This document shows, one piece after another, positions 1 through 8,699 of a DNA stretch of 64,000 bases. Positions within the stretch are counted from its first letter, which is position 1, and every line of letters starts with the position of its first letter. This stretch comes from Rhizobium sp. TH135. GTDB taxonomy: Bacteria; Pseudomonadota; Alphaproteobacteria; Rhizobiales; Rhizobiaceae. The notes beneath the pieces are model-generated. The model was not told the DNA's origin. It did not search any database and worked only from the letters and a program-made list of their open reading frames with translations. The stretch is taken from positions 1 through 64,000 of the forward strand of contig NZ_PKRP01000009.1 in assembly GCF_002855515.1 (NCBI RefSeq), read 5' to 3'. The translations under genes were made by a program, and so were the position numbers.

Positions 1-282
1 GGGGACCTCGACACCTATCACCGACTGCTGAAACCGACGGTACCGCTCAGCCGCGAAATCTTCCGCGCCCCAACAAGGTTCTACAAGGCAGGCATCGCCT
101 TCCTTGCCTGGCTGAATGGCCACCAGCGGCATTTCATCATGCCCGCGGGTTTCCAGTCGAGCCGGGACATCGTCCACTATGCCGAGGTCTTCCGGCTGGC
201 CGATCAGGCAAATCTGCTTGCCGATCCGGAGCTTGCCGTGAGAAGGATGCGGGTCTTGCTGGAACTACACGGAGTAAAATGA
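1..282 (+). CDS. DUF993 (dihydrodipicolinate synthase-like) family protein, C-terminal part
   Basis: Only the last 93 codons lie in the window; the reading frame is open from base 1 to TGA at 280-282. The tail reads as the end of a class I aldolase-like protein, with a segment (GFQSSRDIVHYAEVFRLAD) that I recognise from the DUF993 family of rhizobial dihydrodipicolinate synthase-like proteins. The substrate of that family is not known to me. The stop overlaps the ATG of the LacI gene (ATGA at 279-282), so the two are translationally coupled and probably form one sugar-acid or aldol-substrate operon with the downstream glycerate kinase. The assignment rests on about 90 residues. Confidence 0.6.
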   Translation, partial: GDLDTYHRLLKPTVPLSREIFRAPTRFYKAGIAFLAWLNGHQRHFIMPAGFQSSRDIVHYAEVFRLADQANLLADPELAVRRMRVLLELHGVK

Positions 283-1304
283 CGGGCATGGAACGGCGGC
301 CGACGATCATCGACGTGGCGCGCGTGGCGGGGATTTCCAAATCCACCGTCAGCCTCGTCCTGCAGAACAGTCCGCTGGTCAAGGAGGAGACGCGCCGCCT
401 GGTCCGTGAGGCCATGGACAAGGTCGGCTATGTCTATAACCGCGCTGCCGCGAACCTCCGGTCTTCGAATGTCGGGCTGATCGGCCTGGTCATCAACGAT
501 CTGCGCAACCCGTTCTTCACGGAATTTGCGACCTCTCTGCAGATGGCCCTGTCTGCGCGCGGCTATGCAACGGTTGTCGCCAATACCGACGAAGATCCTG
601 CCGTCCAGGCTCAGGTGGTTGGTGCCATGATCGAGCATGGCGTTTCCGCGCTGGTCCTGTCTCCCGCCTATGGCGATGAAGGCGGCACGTTTGACGCCAT
701 CGCGCGTGGCGGCATTCCGACCATGCAGGTGCTGCGCAAGGTCGATCCCCGCGTCGAGCAGTTTCCCTTTGCCGCCCCCGATTATCGCCTCGGCAGCCTG
801 CTCGCTGCCCGACATCTTCTCTCGTCTTCGCCACGCCGAATCGCTTTTGTTGGTGGACTTGCCGACCGCGCCGTTACGCGCGAGCGCATGACGGGTTACT
901 TCGAAGCGCTGGCCGAAGCCGGAATGGAGCCCTTCGTCCTGTCGGGCCGGGCAAGCCGCAGCTTCGGCCGCGAGGCCGCCGAGGACCTGACACGCAGCCA
1001 TCCGGAGATCGATGCCGCCATCTGTTTCAACGATCTCGTCGCACTCGGCATGCTCTCAGGCTTCGCCAAGCTGAAGCGCAATGTCGGGAAAGATTTCCGC
1101 ATGGTCGGTTTCGACGATATCGAGGAGTGCAGCCAGGTTTATCCGGCACTCTCCACCGTCCATTGCAGCATCGCCGAGTTCGGCCGCAGCATTGCCGCCA
1201 CGATCCTGGTCTGGCTGGAGGAGGGCAAGCGCCCCGAGCCTGAAACGCTCACGGCGGTGGAGCTCGTCGTCCGCGACACCAGCGGCCTGCAGGAGATCCC
1301 ATGA
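279..1304 (+). CDS. LacI-family transcriptional regulator
   Basis: 341 residues, the usual length of LacI/GalR repressors. Residues about 8-55 form the LacI helix-turn-helix (TIIDVARVAGISKSTVSLVLQ), followed by the hinge region and a periplasmic-binding-protein-like effector domain (NDLRNPFFTEFATSLQ onward; ICFNDLVALGM; GFDDIEECSQVYPALSTVH). It should act as a dimeric DNA-binding repressor whose ligand is a sugar or sugar acid. The start at 279 overlaps the preceding stop; an alternative ATG at 288 would give a protein three residues shorter. It lies inside an overlapping cluster with the DUF993 gene and glycerate kinase, so it probably controls that cluster. The effector cannot be inferred. 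Confidence 0.93.
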   Translation: MTGMERRPTIIDVARVAGISKSTVSLVLQNSPLVKEETRRLVREAMDKVGYVYNRAAANLRSSNVGLIGLVINDLRNPFFTEFATSLQMALSARGYATVVANTDEDPAVQAQVVGAMIEHGVSALVLSPAYGDEGGTFDAIARGGIPTMQVLRKVDPRVEQFPFAAPDYRLGSLLAARHLLSSSPRRIAFVGGLADRAVTRERMTGYFEALAEAGMEPFVLSGRASRSFGREAAEDLTRSHPEIDAAICFNDLVALGMLSGFAKLKRNVGKDFRMVGFDDIEECSQVYPALSTVHCSIAEFGRSIAATILVWLEEGKRPEPETLTAVELVVRDTSGLQEIP

Positions 1305-2560
1305 TCGATCGACCGGACCTTTTCCTTCGGCGCCTGTTTGATCGGGCCGTCGAAGTCGCCGACCCCATGCGTTCGCTGAAGGATTTTCTGCCAGAAAAGC
1401 CGGAGGGGCGCGTCATCGTGATCGGTGCCGGCAAGGCGAGCGCGCGCATGGCCGAAGCCGTTGAAGTGGCCTGGGGGCCCTGCGAGGGCCTCGTCATCAC
1501 GCGCTATGGCTATGCCCGGCCCTGTCAGGGAATCGAGATTGTCGAGGCCGCCCACCCGGTGCCTGATGAGGCGGGCCTCAAAGCGACAGCCCGCATGCTC
1601 TCCCTGATCGAAGGTGCAGGCGAAGGCGATTTCGTCCTCGCCCTGATATCAGGCGGCGCTTCCGCGTTGCTGGTCCAGCCGGTGCCGGGCGTCTCGCTTG
1701 CCGAAAAGCAGGCCGTCAACCAGGCGCTTCTCGCCTCCGGCGCGCCGATCGACCGTATGAACACGGTGCGCAAGCATCTGAGCCGGGTCAAGGGTGGACA
1801 ACTCACAGCCGCAGCGTGGCCTGCTGAGCTTCTGGCTTTGATCATTTCGGATGTGCCCGGCGACGATCCTGCCTTTATCGGTTCCGGCCCGACGGTCGGC
1901 GATCCCTCGAGACCGGACGATGCTCTTGCAGTGATCGACCGATGGAAGGTCGCTGTGCCCCAGTCTGTCCGCGAGGCGCTCTCCCGTGGCTCGGGTGTCG
2001 TGCAGCCCGACGATCCTCGCCTGGCCCGCACCCGAAACGTGATCTATGCCGCACCGCGTCAGTCGCTGGAGGCGGCCGCAGCGCTCGCGAGAGAAGCCGG
2101 TTGCGACGTGCGCCTGCTCGGGGATGCACTGGAAGGCGAGGCGCGGGAGGTGGCCGCAGCACAGGCGAAAGAGGCGCTGGACGCACGATCAGCAATGAAA
2201 CCGGGCGATCCTCCGATCCTCTTGCTCTCGGGCGGGGAACTCACTGTCACTCGGCGAGATGATGGCATCGGCGGTCCCAATGCAGAGTTCTGTCTTGCCC
2301 TTGCTCTGGCGCTGGACGGGGCCGAAGGCATTCATGCGTTGGCCTGTGATACAGACGGTGTCGACGGCGCGGCCGAGGTGGCCGGCGCCGTCATTGGTCC
2401 GAACGTGCTGAAGGATGCGGACGACTGCGGTCGCGATCCACGTCTGGCGCTTGAGTGCAACGACGCCCATTCCTTTTTCGCCGCTCTGGACGCGCAGGTC
2501 GTCACCGGCCCGACGCTGACCAACGTTAATGACTTTCGCGCCATCCTCATTCAGGTTTAG
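1301..2560 (+). CDS. Glycerate 2-kinase, DUF4147/MOFRL family
   Basis: 419 residues, matching type-2 glycerate kinases (GckA/TtuD-like, often misnamed hydroxypyruvate reductase). The N-terminal DUF4147 domain shows VIVIGAGKASARMAEAVE near residue 35-55, LALISGGASALLVQP near 110-125 and the NTVRKHLSRVKGGQL segment near 153-167; the C-terminal MOFRL domain shows LLLSGGELTVT and GGPNAEFCLALALAL, then DTDGVDGAAEVAGAV. It should phosphorylate D-glycerate to 2-phosphoglycerate in the cytosol, feeding a sugar-acid route into glycolysis. The start overlaps the LacI stop (ATGA at 1301-1304), which links it to the regulator and the aldolase-like gene upstream. Confidence 0.92.
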   Translation: MIDRPDLFLRRLFDRAVEVADPMRSLKDFLPEKPEGRVIVIGAGKASARMAEAVEVAWGPCEGLVITRYGYARPCQGIEIVEAAHPVPDEAGLKATARMLSLIEGAGEGDFVLALISGGASALLVQPVPGVSLAEKQAVNQALLASGAPIDRMNTVRKHLSRVKGGQLTAAAWPAELLALIISDVPGDDPAFIGSGPTVGDPSRPDDALAVIDRWKVAVPQSVREALSRGSGVVQPDDPRLARTRNVIYAAPRQSLEAAAALAREAGCDVRLLGDALEGEAREVAAAQAKEALDARSAMKPGDPPILLLSGGELTVTRRDDGIGGPNAEFCLALALALDGAEGIHALACDTDGVDGAAEVAGAVIGPNVLKDADDCGRDPRLALECNDAHSFFAALDAQVVTGPTLTNVNDFRAILIQV

Positions 2561-3012
2561 TTCCATAATTCTGCTTATGCGATGTTGGTTAAAACGTTGA
2601 TTCATATCGCAAAATTACGAGGTTTTGCGTGCCTCCATCGTTATGGACAGTGGTTGCGGCGGAGCTGGCAGGAGCCGTGGCATTCGCTCATATCGGACTT
2701 TTCAGGCCGAGCACTGCATCCAAACTGTCCTTAGGCCCAGGAAACGAGAACTGCCTGAATAGAACTTCGGCAGCGAAGAAGCTGGTATAGGTACTCATGC
2801 GACGGCTCTCTCCGGCCCCTCGGAAGAAGACGGCTGAGCACGCGAATAGCCGACGCCGAAGACGCACCAAACCGCGAGCGCTACGCGTGGGACTGAACGA
2901 AAGACATCGCGGCCAGTACGCCACCAGCGTGGGTTCTTTAATATTGCGTGCCGCACGCGCGGCCGGATGCGCCTGTGCCGCAAGGCCGCTAGAAGTCAAA
3001 ACCTCCGCCATG
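2561..3012. other. Intergenic stretch without a supportable gene
   Basis: About 450 bp between the glycerate kinase stop and the 3' end of the leftward nucleotidyltransferase gene. A leftward frame is open (2688-3077) but overlaps the neighbouring gene and has basic, low-complexity content, so I do not call it. No convincing terminator or promoter was seen. It marks the change from the tight cargo operon to the decayed zone on its right. Confidence 0.5.
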
Positions 3013-3732
3013 TTACGGGTTTGCCCGGATGTCCGCGTCCGGCCACGTGTGGCGTGCAGCGTCGCGAAGGGCGGCAAGGCCCGCCTTTGCTTCTTCTAGT
3101 CGCATGTCAAGCGTCTCGACGGCATAACGGATCGGGTCGGGATCCTGCAGCTTGTTCAACACCCAGGCGGCGCTCCTCGAAACGAGGCTGCCATACGCTG
3201 CTTCCGCAGTTTGCACTGCCACGTGAGGGATTTCCCCCTTCTGGAGAACAAGGAAGCCAAGGTCGATGGCGTCACGGTAGGCAACGGAATTGTCCTGGCA
3301 ACGGTCGGCGTTTGCGAGCAGCTTCTCTGCGAACATTGATTCGATCGCGAGGGTGGGGACGCCGAGGTCGGGGTCGAGATTTCCCGAGAGGGGGATGCGG
3401 CTCTCCCGGACAATTTCGAACTTGATTGCCTGGCCCTGGTATTCGACAAAAGTTCTGATGCCGTACTGGTCGGTTCTAACCTGGCGTAGCTCTTTCGCTC
3501 CGTCCGGCAGCACGGCAGCGACGCCATGGTCGAAGAACGCGACCCGCAGTTTCCGGTAGCCTTCCATGTCCGCGCATAAGAAGTCGACGTCGAGCGACCT
3601 GCGGTACTCGTTGTTCTTCAGGACGATCGCGGTTCCGCCCCCGAAGTAGCACTGGCATTCCGCTAGGAATGGTGCATCCATTCCGGCAAGCAGCTCTCCG
3701 ATGATCTCGTGCTCGGGTTTAAGATAAGCCAC
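3013..3732 (-). CDS. AbiEii/AbiGii-type nucleotidyltransferase-like toxin
   Basis: From a GTG at 3732 (GAGG five bases upstream) the product is 239 residues; the frame is open back to 3825. The glycine-rich FGGGTAIVL followed by YRRSLDVDFLCAD is the nucleotidyltransferase signature (G-G-G-T then a D-x-D-like acidic pair), and RDAIDLGFLVLQ in the second half resembles the helical part of AbiEii-type proteins. Known members are toxins of abortive-infection or toxin-antitoxin pairs that modify tRNA or other targets. A small ORF lies directly upstream on the same strand (3798-4016), as expected for a partner, but it does not show the winged-helix AbiEi domain. I call the family with fair confidence; toxicity is inference. 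Confidence 0.68.
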   Translation of the reverse strand: MAYLKPEHEIIGELLAGMDAPFLAECQCYFGGGTAIVLKNNEYRRSLDVDFLCADMEGYRKLRVAFFDHGVAAVLPDGAKELRQVRTDQYGIRTFVEYQGQAIKFEIVRESRIPLSGNLDPDLGVPTLAIESMFAEKLLANADRCQDNSVAYRDAIDLGFLVLQKGEIPHVAVQTAEAAYGSLVSRSAAWVLNKLQDPDPIRYAVETLDMRLEEAKAGLAALRDAARHTWPDADIRANP

Positions 3733-3797
3733 TATCGCCTCGCGTTCATGGATGCTCGGATGAGATGGCAGCACAGCGCTTTTTTGAAGCGAGGAAG

Positions 3798-4016
3798 CTA
3801 GACGAGCATCACGCCGTGGCCGCATTCGTCGGTCAGCTCTCTAATAAGCAGCTGTTCCCGCGGCGTCAGGTTGTCTGCGTCTACGAGGCGCCAGTTCCGC
3901 TCATAAAGAGCGAATGCCTCGTCCGGTGCGATAGGGCGCACGGGATTGCGGTTCCACGCGAGCAACTTAAGCTCCGGGAATTCGGCGGGAACGATCTTGT
4001 CGCCAAAGTGCATCAT
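3798..4016 (-). CDS. Small protein upstream of the AbiEii-like gene, possible antitoxin
   Basis: 72 residues starting ATG-ATG. It has the motif LKLLAWNRNPVRPIAPDEAFALYERNWR and an acidic C-terminal half (LTPREQLLIRELTDECGHGVML). I recognise this as a type of small conserved rhizobial protein but know no function. It reads in the same direction as the nucleotidyltransferase-like gene, 65 bp upstream of the GTG start I prefer or overlapping it by 28 bp if translation begins at 3825. The arrangement suggests a two-gene toxin-antitoxin unit. It lacks a recognisable DNA-binding motif, so the antitoxin role rests on position alone. Confidence 0.55.
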   Translation of the reverse strand: MMHFGDKIVPAEFPELKLLAWNRNPVRPIAPDEAFALYERNWRLVDADNLTPREQLLIRELTDECGHGVMLV

Positions 4017-4291
4017 GATGACAATCTAACTCATTGAACACGGTCGATCAACACGACAACGTGTCGCCTCATCCACGAGTTCCTCGCATATGGTCCCCCG
4101 CGGAGCAAACGTCAACGTCAGTAGTCGTCGATCTTGCTAGGCTACGCAGTCCCCTGCTCTGGGTCCGAACCGACAGCCGCTGCATCGGATGTGATGTCGG
4201 CACCCCCGCTTTCTTTTGGAGGTGTCACACGGGCGAGGACTCCGCCTCCCCTGCCTCCTGCTTTAGGATCCAGCCTCCGACCGAAATTCGC

Positions 4292-4576
4292 ATGGACGAA
4301 CAGGAAAATGGTTTCGACGAAGACCTGTCGCATCTGTGGACCATGACCCTAGTGCTGCCGCATGTGGAGCGTCTCGACGACGACCAGATGCTTGTCTACT
4401 TCCCCGATTATGAAGCCATAGCCAAGTTGCAGGTAAGGAGCCCTGAACTGAACGCAAACAGGGCACTCTTAAGGCGTGACCGGTCGTGTCCCGGCTGCGG
4501 GAGATCGAAGAGCGAGATCTTCCGCAGGTCTGAAACGGCAGGCTCGGGTCGGAGTGAGCGGCAATGCCGGGCTTGA
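4292..4576 (+). CDS. Hypothetical short ORF, possibly a gene fragment
   Basis: 94 codons from ATG 4292. The first half (MDEQENGFDEDLSHLWTM, then VLPHVERLDDDQMLVYFPDYEAI) has normal acidic and hydrophobic composition and looks protein-like, while the second half becomes Arg/Ser-rich and looks like out-of-frame sequence. This suggests the 5' part of a gene that has decayed or lost its frame. It lies 120 bp upstream of the TPR gene in the same direction. I do not recognise a family. Confidence 0.28.
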   Translation: MDEQENGFDEDLSHLWTMTLVLPHVERLDDDQMLVYFPDYEAIAKLQVRSPELNANRALLRRDRSCPGCGRSKSEIFRRSETAGSGRSERQCRA

Positions 4577-4696
4577 TAGAAAGCGGCTCATCGCCGAACA
4601 ATATCGGCTGTTCAGGGAGCATTCTGATCAATATCACTGGCAAATGTGCATTTCTAGTGCTGCGGGCAACAGTTCATCGGGAGGAGCTTAGATCGA

Positions 4697-5719
4697 ATGG
4701 CGGCTGTGGTTTTGGAATTCGATGACGACGGCGCGCGGTTTCGGCATGGTGCCGAGGAGCGAGAGGCTGACGGTCAGCTCGACACTCTTCTCGATCAGCG
4801 CGCTAGCGGAAGCCTGTCGGAGAAGAAGTTCCATCTGGCATTGGCTGATCTGGTGGAGCACTATCCGAATTATATTGATGGTCATGCGCATCTCGGCTTC
4901 GTGATGCTTGAGCGAGGCAAAGCCAAACAGGCGCTCGACGCCTGCGAACGAGGGCTAGGAATTGGCCTAGCGGCTATCCCGCGGACTTACCGGGGCCGCA
5001 TCGAATGGTCCTGGTTGGAAAACCGGCCTTTCTTGCGCGCAGCTCATGGTGTCGCTCTTTGCTACCAGAAACTTGGTCTACGGTATCAGGCAATCGAAAT
5101 AATGGAGCATATGTTGCGCTGGAATCCCAGCGACAACCAGGGCATCCGCTACCTGATCGGCTCGGAGTATTTGCGCACGGGCAACGAGAAGAAGGCCCAG
5201 AAGATCTTCAAGCAAGAAGCGGACAGCTACCCTCCTTATCGCTACGAGGCTGCCTTGGTTGAAATCATGTCTGGGAAAATGGTCGAGGCCGCAACGATCC
5301 TGCGCCGGGCCTTTATCGAGAATCCATACATTGCCGAGATCTTAACGGGCATGCCGAGCCCCTTGCCAATGGCCATCTGGCATGGATCGAACCTGTCGGA
5401 GCCCGAAACCGCAGAGGCCTATGCCGAACACTACGACGCTCTGTGGCGCTCGACTCCGGAAGCGGTTGCATTTCTGCGCTGGCTCCATACCCATCCGAAG
5501 GTGATGCGTGAGCGCGGGGACATTTTTGCAATCAAGGAAGCGCTGCTCTGGGAACAAGAGTTCGAAAAGCGCAGTGCATTGGGCGCCCAGGAGGAAGTCT
5601 TGATGGCCGCAATCGACGACAAGCTCTCGAAAGCGATCGTTATCGAAAGGCGCGATCGCCGGGGCCAACCCGTCAAACCCTGGCTCTATCCTCAACTGCA
5701 GCCGCGTTACGGGGTGTGA
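4697..5719 (+). CDS. Tetratricopeptide-repeat protein
   Basis: 340 residues. TPR-like helices can be seen at about 55-85 (YPNYIDGHAHLGFVMLERGKAKQALDACERGL), 118-150 (GVALCYQKLGLRYQAIEIMEHMLRWNPSDNQ) and 150-215 (LIGSEYLRTGNEKKAQKIFKQ). The segment YRGRIEWSWLENRPFLRA before the second repeat resembles a motif of ST7-like TPR proteins. The C-terminal part (TAEAYAEHYDALWRSTPEAVAFLRWLH) is conserved-looking but unknown to me. A GGAGG lies 12 bases before the ATG. No signal peptide, so a cytosolic protein-protein interaction scaffold is likely. There is no operon partner: about 500 bp of non-coding DNA follows. Confidence 0.75.
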   Translation: MAAVVLEFDDDGARFRHGAEEREADGQLDTLLDQRASGSLSEKKFHLALADLVEHYPNYIDGHAHLGFVMLERGKAKQALDACERGLGIGLAAIPRTYRGRIEWSWLENRPFLRAAHGVALCYQKLGLRYQAIEIMEHMLRWNPSDNQGIRYLIGSEYLRTGNEKKAQKIFKQEADSYPPYRYEAALVEIMSGKMVEAATILRRAFIENPYIAEILTGMPSPLPMAIWHGSNLSEPETAEAYAEHYDALWRSTPEAVAFLRWLHTHPKVMRERGDIFAIKEALLWEQEFEKRSALGAQEEVLMAAIDDKLSKAIVIERRDRRGQPVKPWLYPQLQPRYGV

Positions 5720-6224
5720 GACTGACGGCCGGCGCTCGACCGCGCTGCTTTGGTTCCACTAAATGTTTGGCCTAGCCATCGAACCCAAACCGTCGGAGCT
5801 GCTACCACTCCCTCCCCTCACCCGGCGGGACTCGATCCGCCACCGCAGCGCGCTCCATCGGCATGCGAGCGACCGGCTCGGAGCGCTCTAGAGACTTATC
5901 GATCGCCGGAAGGATCCGTGCGCCTGGGAGCGTCCATTTCTACTCCCCGGTGTCGCTCCCATCTTTTCGGGCTACATTGCTCCTAACAGGGCCTGTAGGC
6001 GGTCACTTGATGCATTCATGGTGCGATAATGATCTATGCTGGAATTGAGCGAGCTTCGGACGCCCACCCTCACAGGCCACCCTACCCCCGTCTTGAAATA
6101 TACCCCGGGTGGTGAGACATGAATAATCAGCTACGGACAGCGGGGCTTCTACTTTGGTAGTCGCCGTCAGCATGTGCGCCCTCGAGGCCGGTACACCACG
6201 GTAAGGCACACCCGCATTCCTTTC
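5720..6224. other. Intergenic stretch, nothing recognised
   Basis: About 500 bp without a supportable gene. Several short frames exist in both directions but none has a start with a ribosome-binding site or a recognisable motif. It ends at the strong hairpin described next. Confidence 0.5.
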
Positions 6225-6255
6225 AAAAGGCTCCTGCTCTGCGGAAGCCTTTTTT
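6225..6255. terminator. Rho-independent terminator, usable in both directions
   Basis: AAAAGGCT at 6225-6232 pairs with AGCCTTTT at 6246-6253, with a 13-base loop and a run of T on the right (and A on the left, which is a T run for leftward transcripts). It lies directly 3' of the leftward zeta-toxin-like remnant, so it was probably the terminator of that toxin-antitoxin operon. Confidence 0.7.
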
Positions 6256-6258
6256 CAT

Positions 6259-6635
6259 TCAGGGAATTCGCTTCGCTTCATGCAAGCATTTGCGCAGAAT
6301 AGTGTGGATGTTGAAACGCTGCTTGATACGGCTGAACGCCACCTCGCGCGAATGGCAGCTGGTGATGACTAGATAAACGTCCGCGGTGATACCAGATGCC
6401 GGGTAAAGGTAGAAAAACACGACCTGATGGCCACCTACCACTTCACGCTGTGGCGTAGGCAGACATGTCCTTTTTGACAGCCGGCATACCTGGCGTCCAC
6501 GTTTCCTGTGCCCGGGCTGCTCCCAGCGAGACCTGAGGTTGCTATACAAGTGCCGCAAGCCTCCAGTTTCGCATTCGCCGACGTCTTACCCGATCTGTTA
6601 CGACCGCCGAGAATAATGCAGGTGGGCTGGAGCAA
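6259..6635 (-). pseudogene. Broken zeta-toxin-like P-loop kinase
   Basis: Two overlapping leftward frames together resemble a zeta-toxin/UDP-GlcNAc-kinase-like protein. The N-terminal frame (from ATG 6635) starts MLQPTCIILGGRNRSGKT, a P-loop in the position and context of zeta toxins (typically PTxxIxGxNGxGKS), followed by a degraded ACGTCIA (compare PGTFINAD). The second frame (6259-6558) carries GGHQVVFFYLYPASGI, like the GYxVxLFFxxLPS strand of the family, then REVAFSRIKQRFNI, like the V-x-x-R-x-R-RF stretch. The pieces are in different frames and most of the core is missing, so this is a pseudogene. Family toxins phosphorylate UDP-sugars; this copy cannot be active. Confidence 0.6.
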
Positions 6636-6647
6636 AGAGTTCAGACC

Positions 6648-6815
6648 TCAGGCGGCAGAGACGCGCTTGCTCTGCGCATGTTTCGCCTGATCTTCGGCTT
6701 CGTTTTGAAGGTCACGAGCGGAGAGCGGCAGGCCCAAACGACGGCTCTCGGCCATCGCTTCGCGGCCGATCTGCTTCAGGGCTTTCTTGTTTTCGTCAAA
6801 CTTCTTCAAGAGCAT
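6648..6815 (-). CDS. Small partner ORF of the zeta-toxin remnant
   Basis: 55 residues from ATG 6815: MLLKKFDENKKALKQIGREAM and so on, helical and highly charged, ending KHAQSKRVSAA. It ends 12 bp before the ATG of the zeta-toxin-like remnant on the same strand, which is where a small antitoxin or accessory partner is usually found. The frame is intact although the toxin is broken, as expected if toxin loss freed the partner from selection only recently. A longer frame (to 6905) exists but the extra part is not protein-like. The function is inferred only from position. Confidence 0.5.
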   Translation of the reverse strand: MLLKKFDENKKALKQIGREAMAESRRLGLPLSARDLQNEAEDQAKHAQSKRVSAA

Positions 6816-7026
6816 TTGCGGTCGCCTACAGAAAGGATATAGCGCAGAGCAACCCCGTCCGCAAATCATGGCTTTGCCGTTTGAAGGGACGCTCCCAAAG
6901 AGCACAAATCAGGCGCCAAATGAAGGCGCCAGGCGACGCCATCGAAAGTTGCAGGTCTGCTCTTTGCGCGTGTACAACGAGGACGGTACCTTTTTGAATC
7001 CGTCGCACCGGAAGGATGATCACGCC

Positions 7027-7374
7027 ATGACAGACGAAGTTGTCGACCTTTCGAAAACGCTGGTTTGGACTGTTGGAATGATCACGCAAGCCGGTCCTGA
7101 TGAACGTGAGAGAGTAGCCAATGCTTATCGCGAAGCGCGGGACCTGGTTGAGCAGATCCCCAAATCCGAGGAAGGCGCACGGCCTCGTATTGTCGCTTGC
7201 TTCCATCGCTCGGATAAATACCGCGCTGTCGAAGATATAGCCTGCGTTGGCTGGATCCTGACGGCGATCGAGGAACGCGTCAATGAAGGCGACCTTCCCG
7301 ATTGGCGAAAGCTTCGTAAGGTCGTGAAGAACGCGGTGAAGCTCCTGTCGGCCCCTGCCCCGACACTGCACTGA
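7027..7374 (+). CDS. Hypothetical protein
   Basis: 115 residues from ATG 7027, with a GGAAGG about 12 bases upstream. Composition is normal for a soluble helical protein (MTDEVVDLSKTLVWTVGM, then ERERVANAYREARDLVEQIPK and a basic C-terminus LRKVVKNAVKLL). The frame is open upstream to 6787, but that part overlaps the leftward small ORF and lacks coding character. I do not recognise a family and see no DNA-binding or membrane segment. It is transcribed alone, facing the leftward XRE gene. Confidence 0.55.
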   Translation: MTDEVVDLSKTLVWTVGMITQAGPDERERVANAYREARDLVEQIPKSEEGARPRIVACFHRSDKYRAVEDIACVGWILTAIEERVNEGDLPDWRKLRKVVKNAVKLLSAPAPTLH

Positions 7375-7738
7375 ATGCAGTCAGGTCCGGCACACATCCG
7401 ATGGTTAGACATCGCTTTTGGCTTGGTGATGCGGAACGGTCTTGGCGGGGTAAGTCGGTCCCGGCTTCCGCTTCGCGGCGCTATGCTAAGCCTCCTGCGG
7501 CTTCCCTTCTTCCGTCAAAACCGTGTCGAGAATTCCCGCTTTCCCGCCCCTGAAGGAGGGGCGGCGCTATGCTGAAAGCTCCGATGTTCTTCATTGTCTT
7601 CCTCGGATCTCGGACTGGCGCCGATCGATCCGAGCGGTGTCTTCGCCAGATGGGGGGAAGGACGCCGCATGAGCGCCAGCTGTTCGCCAAAGGCGGCCGG
7701 CGCGCGGTGGAAACCAGAGCCAACCCATTGAGTGCAAG
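7375..7738. other. Convergent intergenic region
   Basis: About 360 bp between two convergent genes. A GCCCCT/AGGGGC hairpin lies near 7547-7565. At 7743-7762, just inside the end of the XRE gene, GGCGCGGC-tttc-GCCGCGCC forms a perfect 8-bp stem that may terminate leftward transcription, though it lacks a T run. I see no gene here. Confidence 0.45.
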
Positions 7739-8257
7739 TTATGGCGCGGCTTTCGCCGCGCCATTCCCTTTCTGCTTCTCGATCGTCCGGGGCTCCATGG
7801 CAAGCACAAGATCATGCACCATCTTCAAGGTCGTATCGTCGAGCTTTTTCAGGTGGTCGACCGTTTCCTCCATCAGCTGGTCTCTCAGGGCTTCGCGTGA
7901 CTCGGCTTTGGAGTGAGAGGGCTGTTCGTTGACTAGAGGATCGAAGAACTCTTCCGGAGTAACATCGAGGACCTCGAACACGTGGAGCAGGCGTCCGACT
8001 GTCATCAAGGAGGAGGCGTTTTCGTAGCGGGCGTAGGTAGCCTCCTTCACCCCTAGCAGCATAGCCACTTTGGCTTGCGCAAGTTGTCGATCGGTTCGCA
8101 GGTCACGCAGCCTTTGCGCGACAAGCAGATCCAGTTGCCTGAGATCGATGATCTTTCCGTCGAGCCGTTTGCGATAAACCGGATGATCTTTGTTTGGATC
8201 GTCAACGCGTTCAAGTCCGAGATAGTTTACCCACTGCTCGAGTCCGAAACCTGCCAT
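7739..8257 (-). CDS. XRE-type helix-turn-helix regulator
   Basis: 172 residues from ATG 8257. The frame opens with a TTG at 8302, but a GGAGG lies just inside that extension, so initiation at an internal GTG or at 8257 is more likely. The HTH spans about residues 60-100 (RLRDLRTDRQLAQAKVAMLLGVKEATYARYENA), typical of Cro/CI-type regulators. The N-terminal DDPNKDHPVYRKRLDG resembles the N-terminus of the second XRE protein at 32436-33074 (TDPDFQRPLYRKEGFDG), so the two look like paralogues. XRE proteins of this kind often repress conjugation or phage genes. The target is unknown. Confidence 0.78.
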   Translation of the reverse strand: MAGFGLEQWVNYLGLERVDDPNKDHPVYRKRLDGKIIDLRQLDLLVAQRLRDLRTDRQLAQAKVAMLLGVKEATYARYENASSLMTVGRLLHVFEVLDVTPEEFFDPLVNEQPSHSKAESREALRDQLMEETVDHLKKLDDTTLKMVHDLVLAMEPRTIEKQKGNGAAKAAP

Positions 8258-8699
8258 TGCCACCAACCACACTGGAAAATAATCGTTATTCCTCCGGGAC
8301 AATTAAAGATGGTGCCTCGAAAGTCTACCCCGGATCGCTGCTTTGGCGCATCGCTTTGCGACCCCGCTCTATGCCTTCGGCACGGAGCCAGCAGGCACTG
8401 TCTCCGCCCATTCGGGTGACGATCGGTTGCGCTGCGGCTTCGCCTTCCATCACATGCATCTTGGGCAAAAATCGGTTCGGAACATTTACAGCTTCGCCCG
8501 ATCGACCGATATTGCCGGCTGATCAGGTCAGGTCGTGGCAGATCTCTAGCCCTTTTCTGTCATGTGCCTGCGGAGGCCGCCCTGCCTCGTATCTGGGCGG
8601 TCTCCACTCTCCCAAAGCCTCCTTCACATTCATCAGCATCAGGAGGATTTGTCCGGTCCACGTCACGATGAAGCAGTGACGCCGGAGGCGTCCTGTCTG

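Noticed and set aside
2688-3077. Leftward frame of 129 codons beside the AbiEii-like gene
   Set aside because: It overlaps the 3' end of that gene, is basic and low in complexity, and has no start signal.
8194-8679. Rightward frame of 161 codons upstream of the DUF3846 leader
   Set aside because: It starts inside the opposite-strand XRE gene, has no ribosome-binding site and no recognisable motif.
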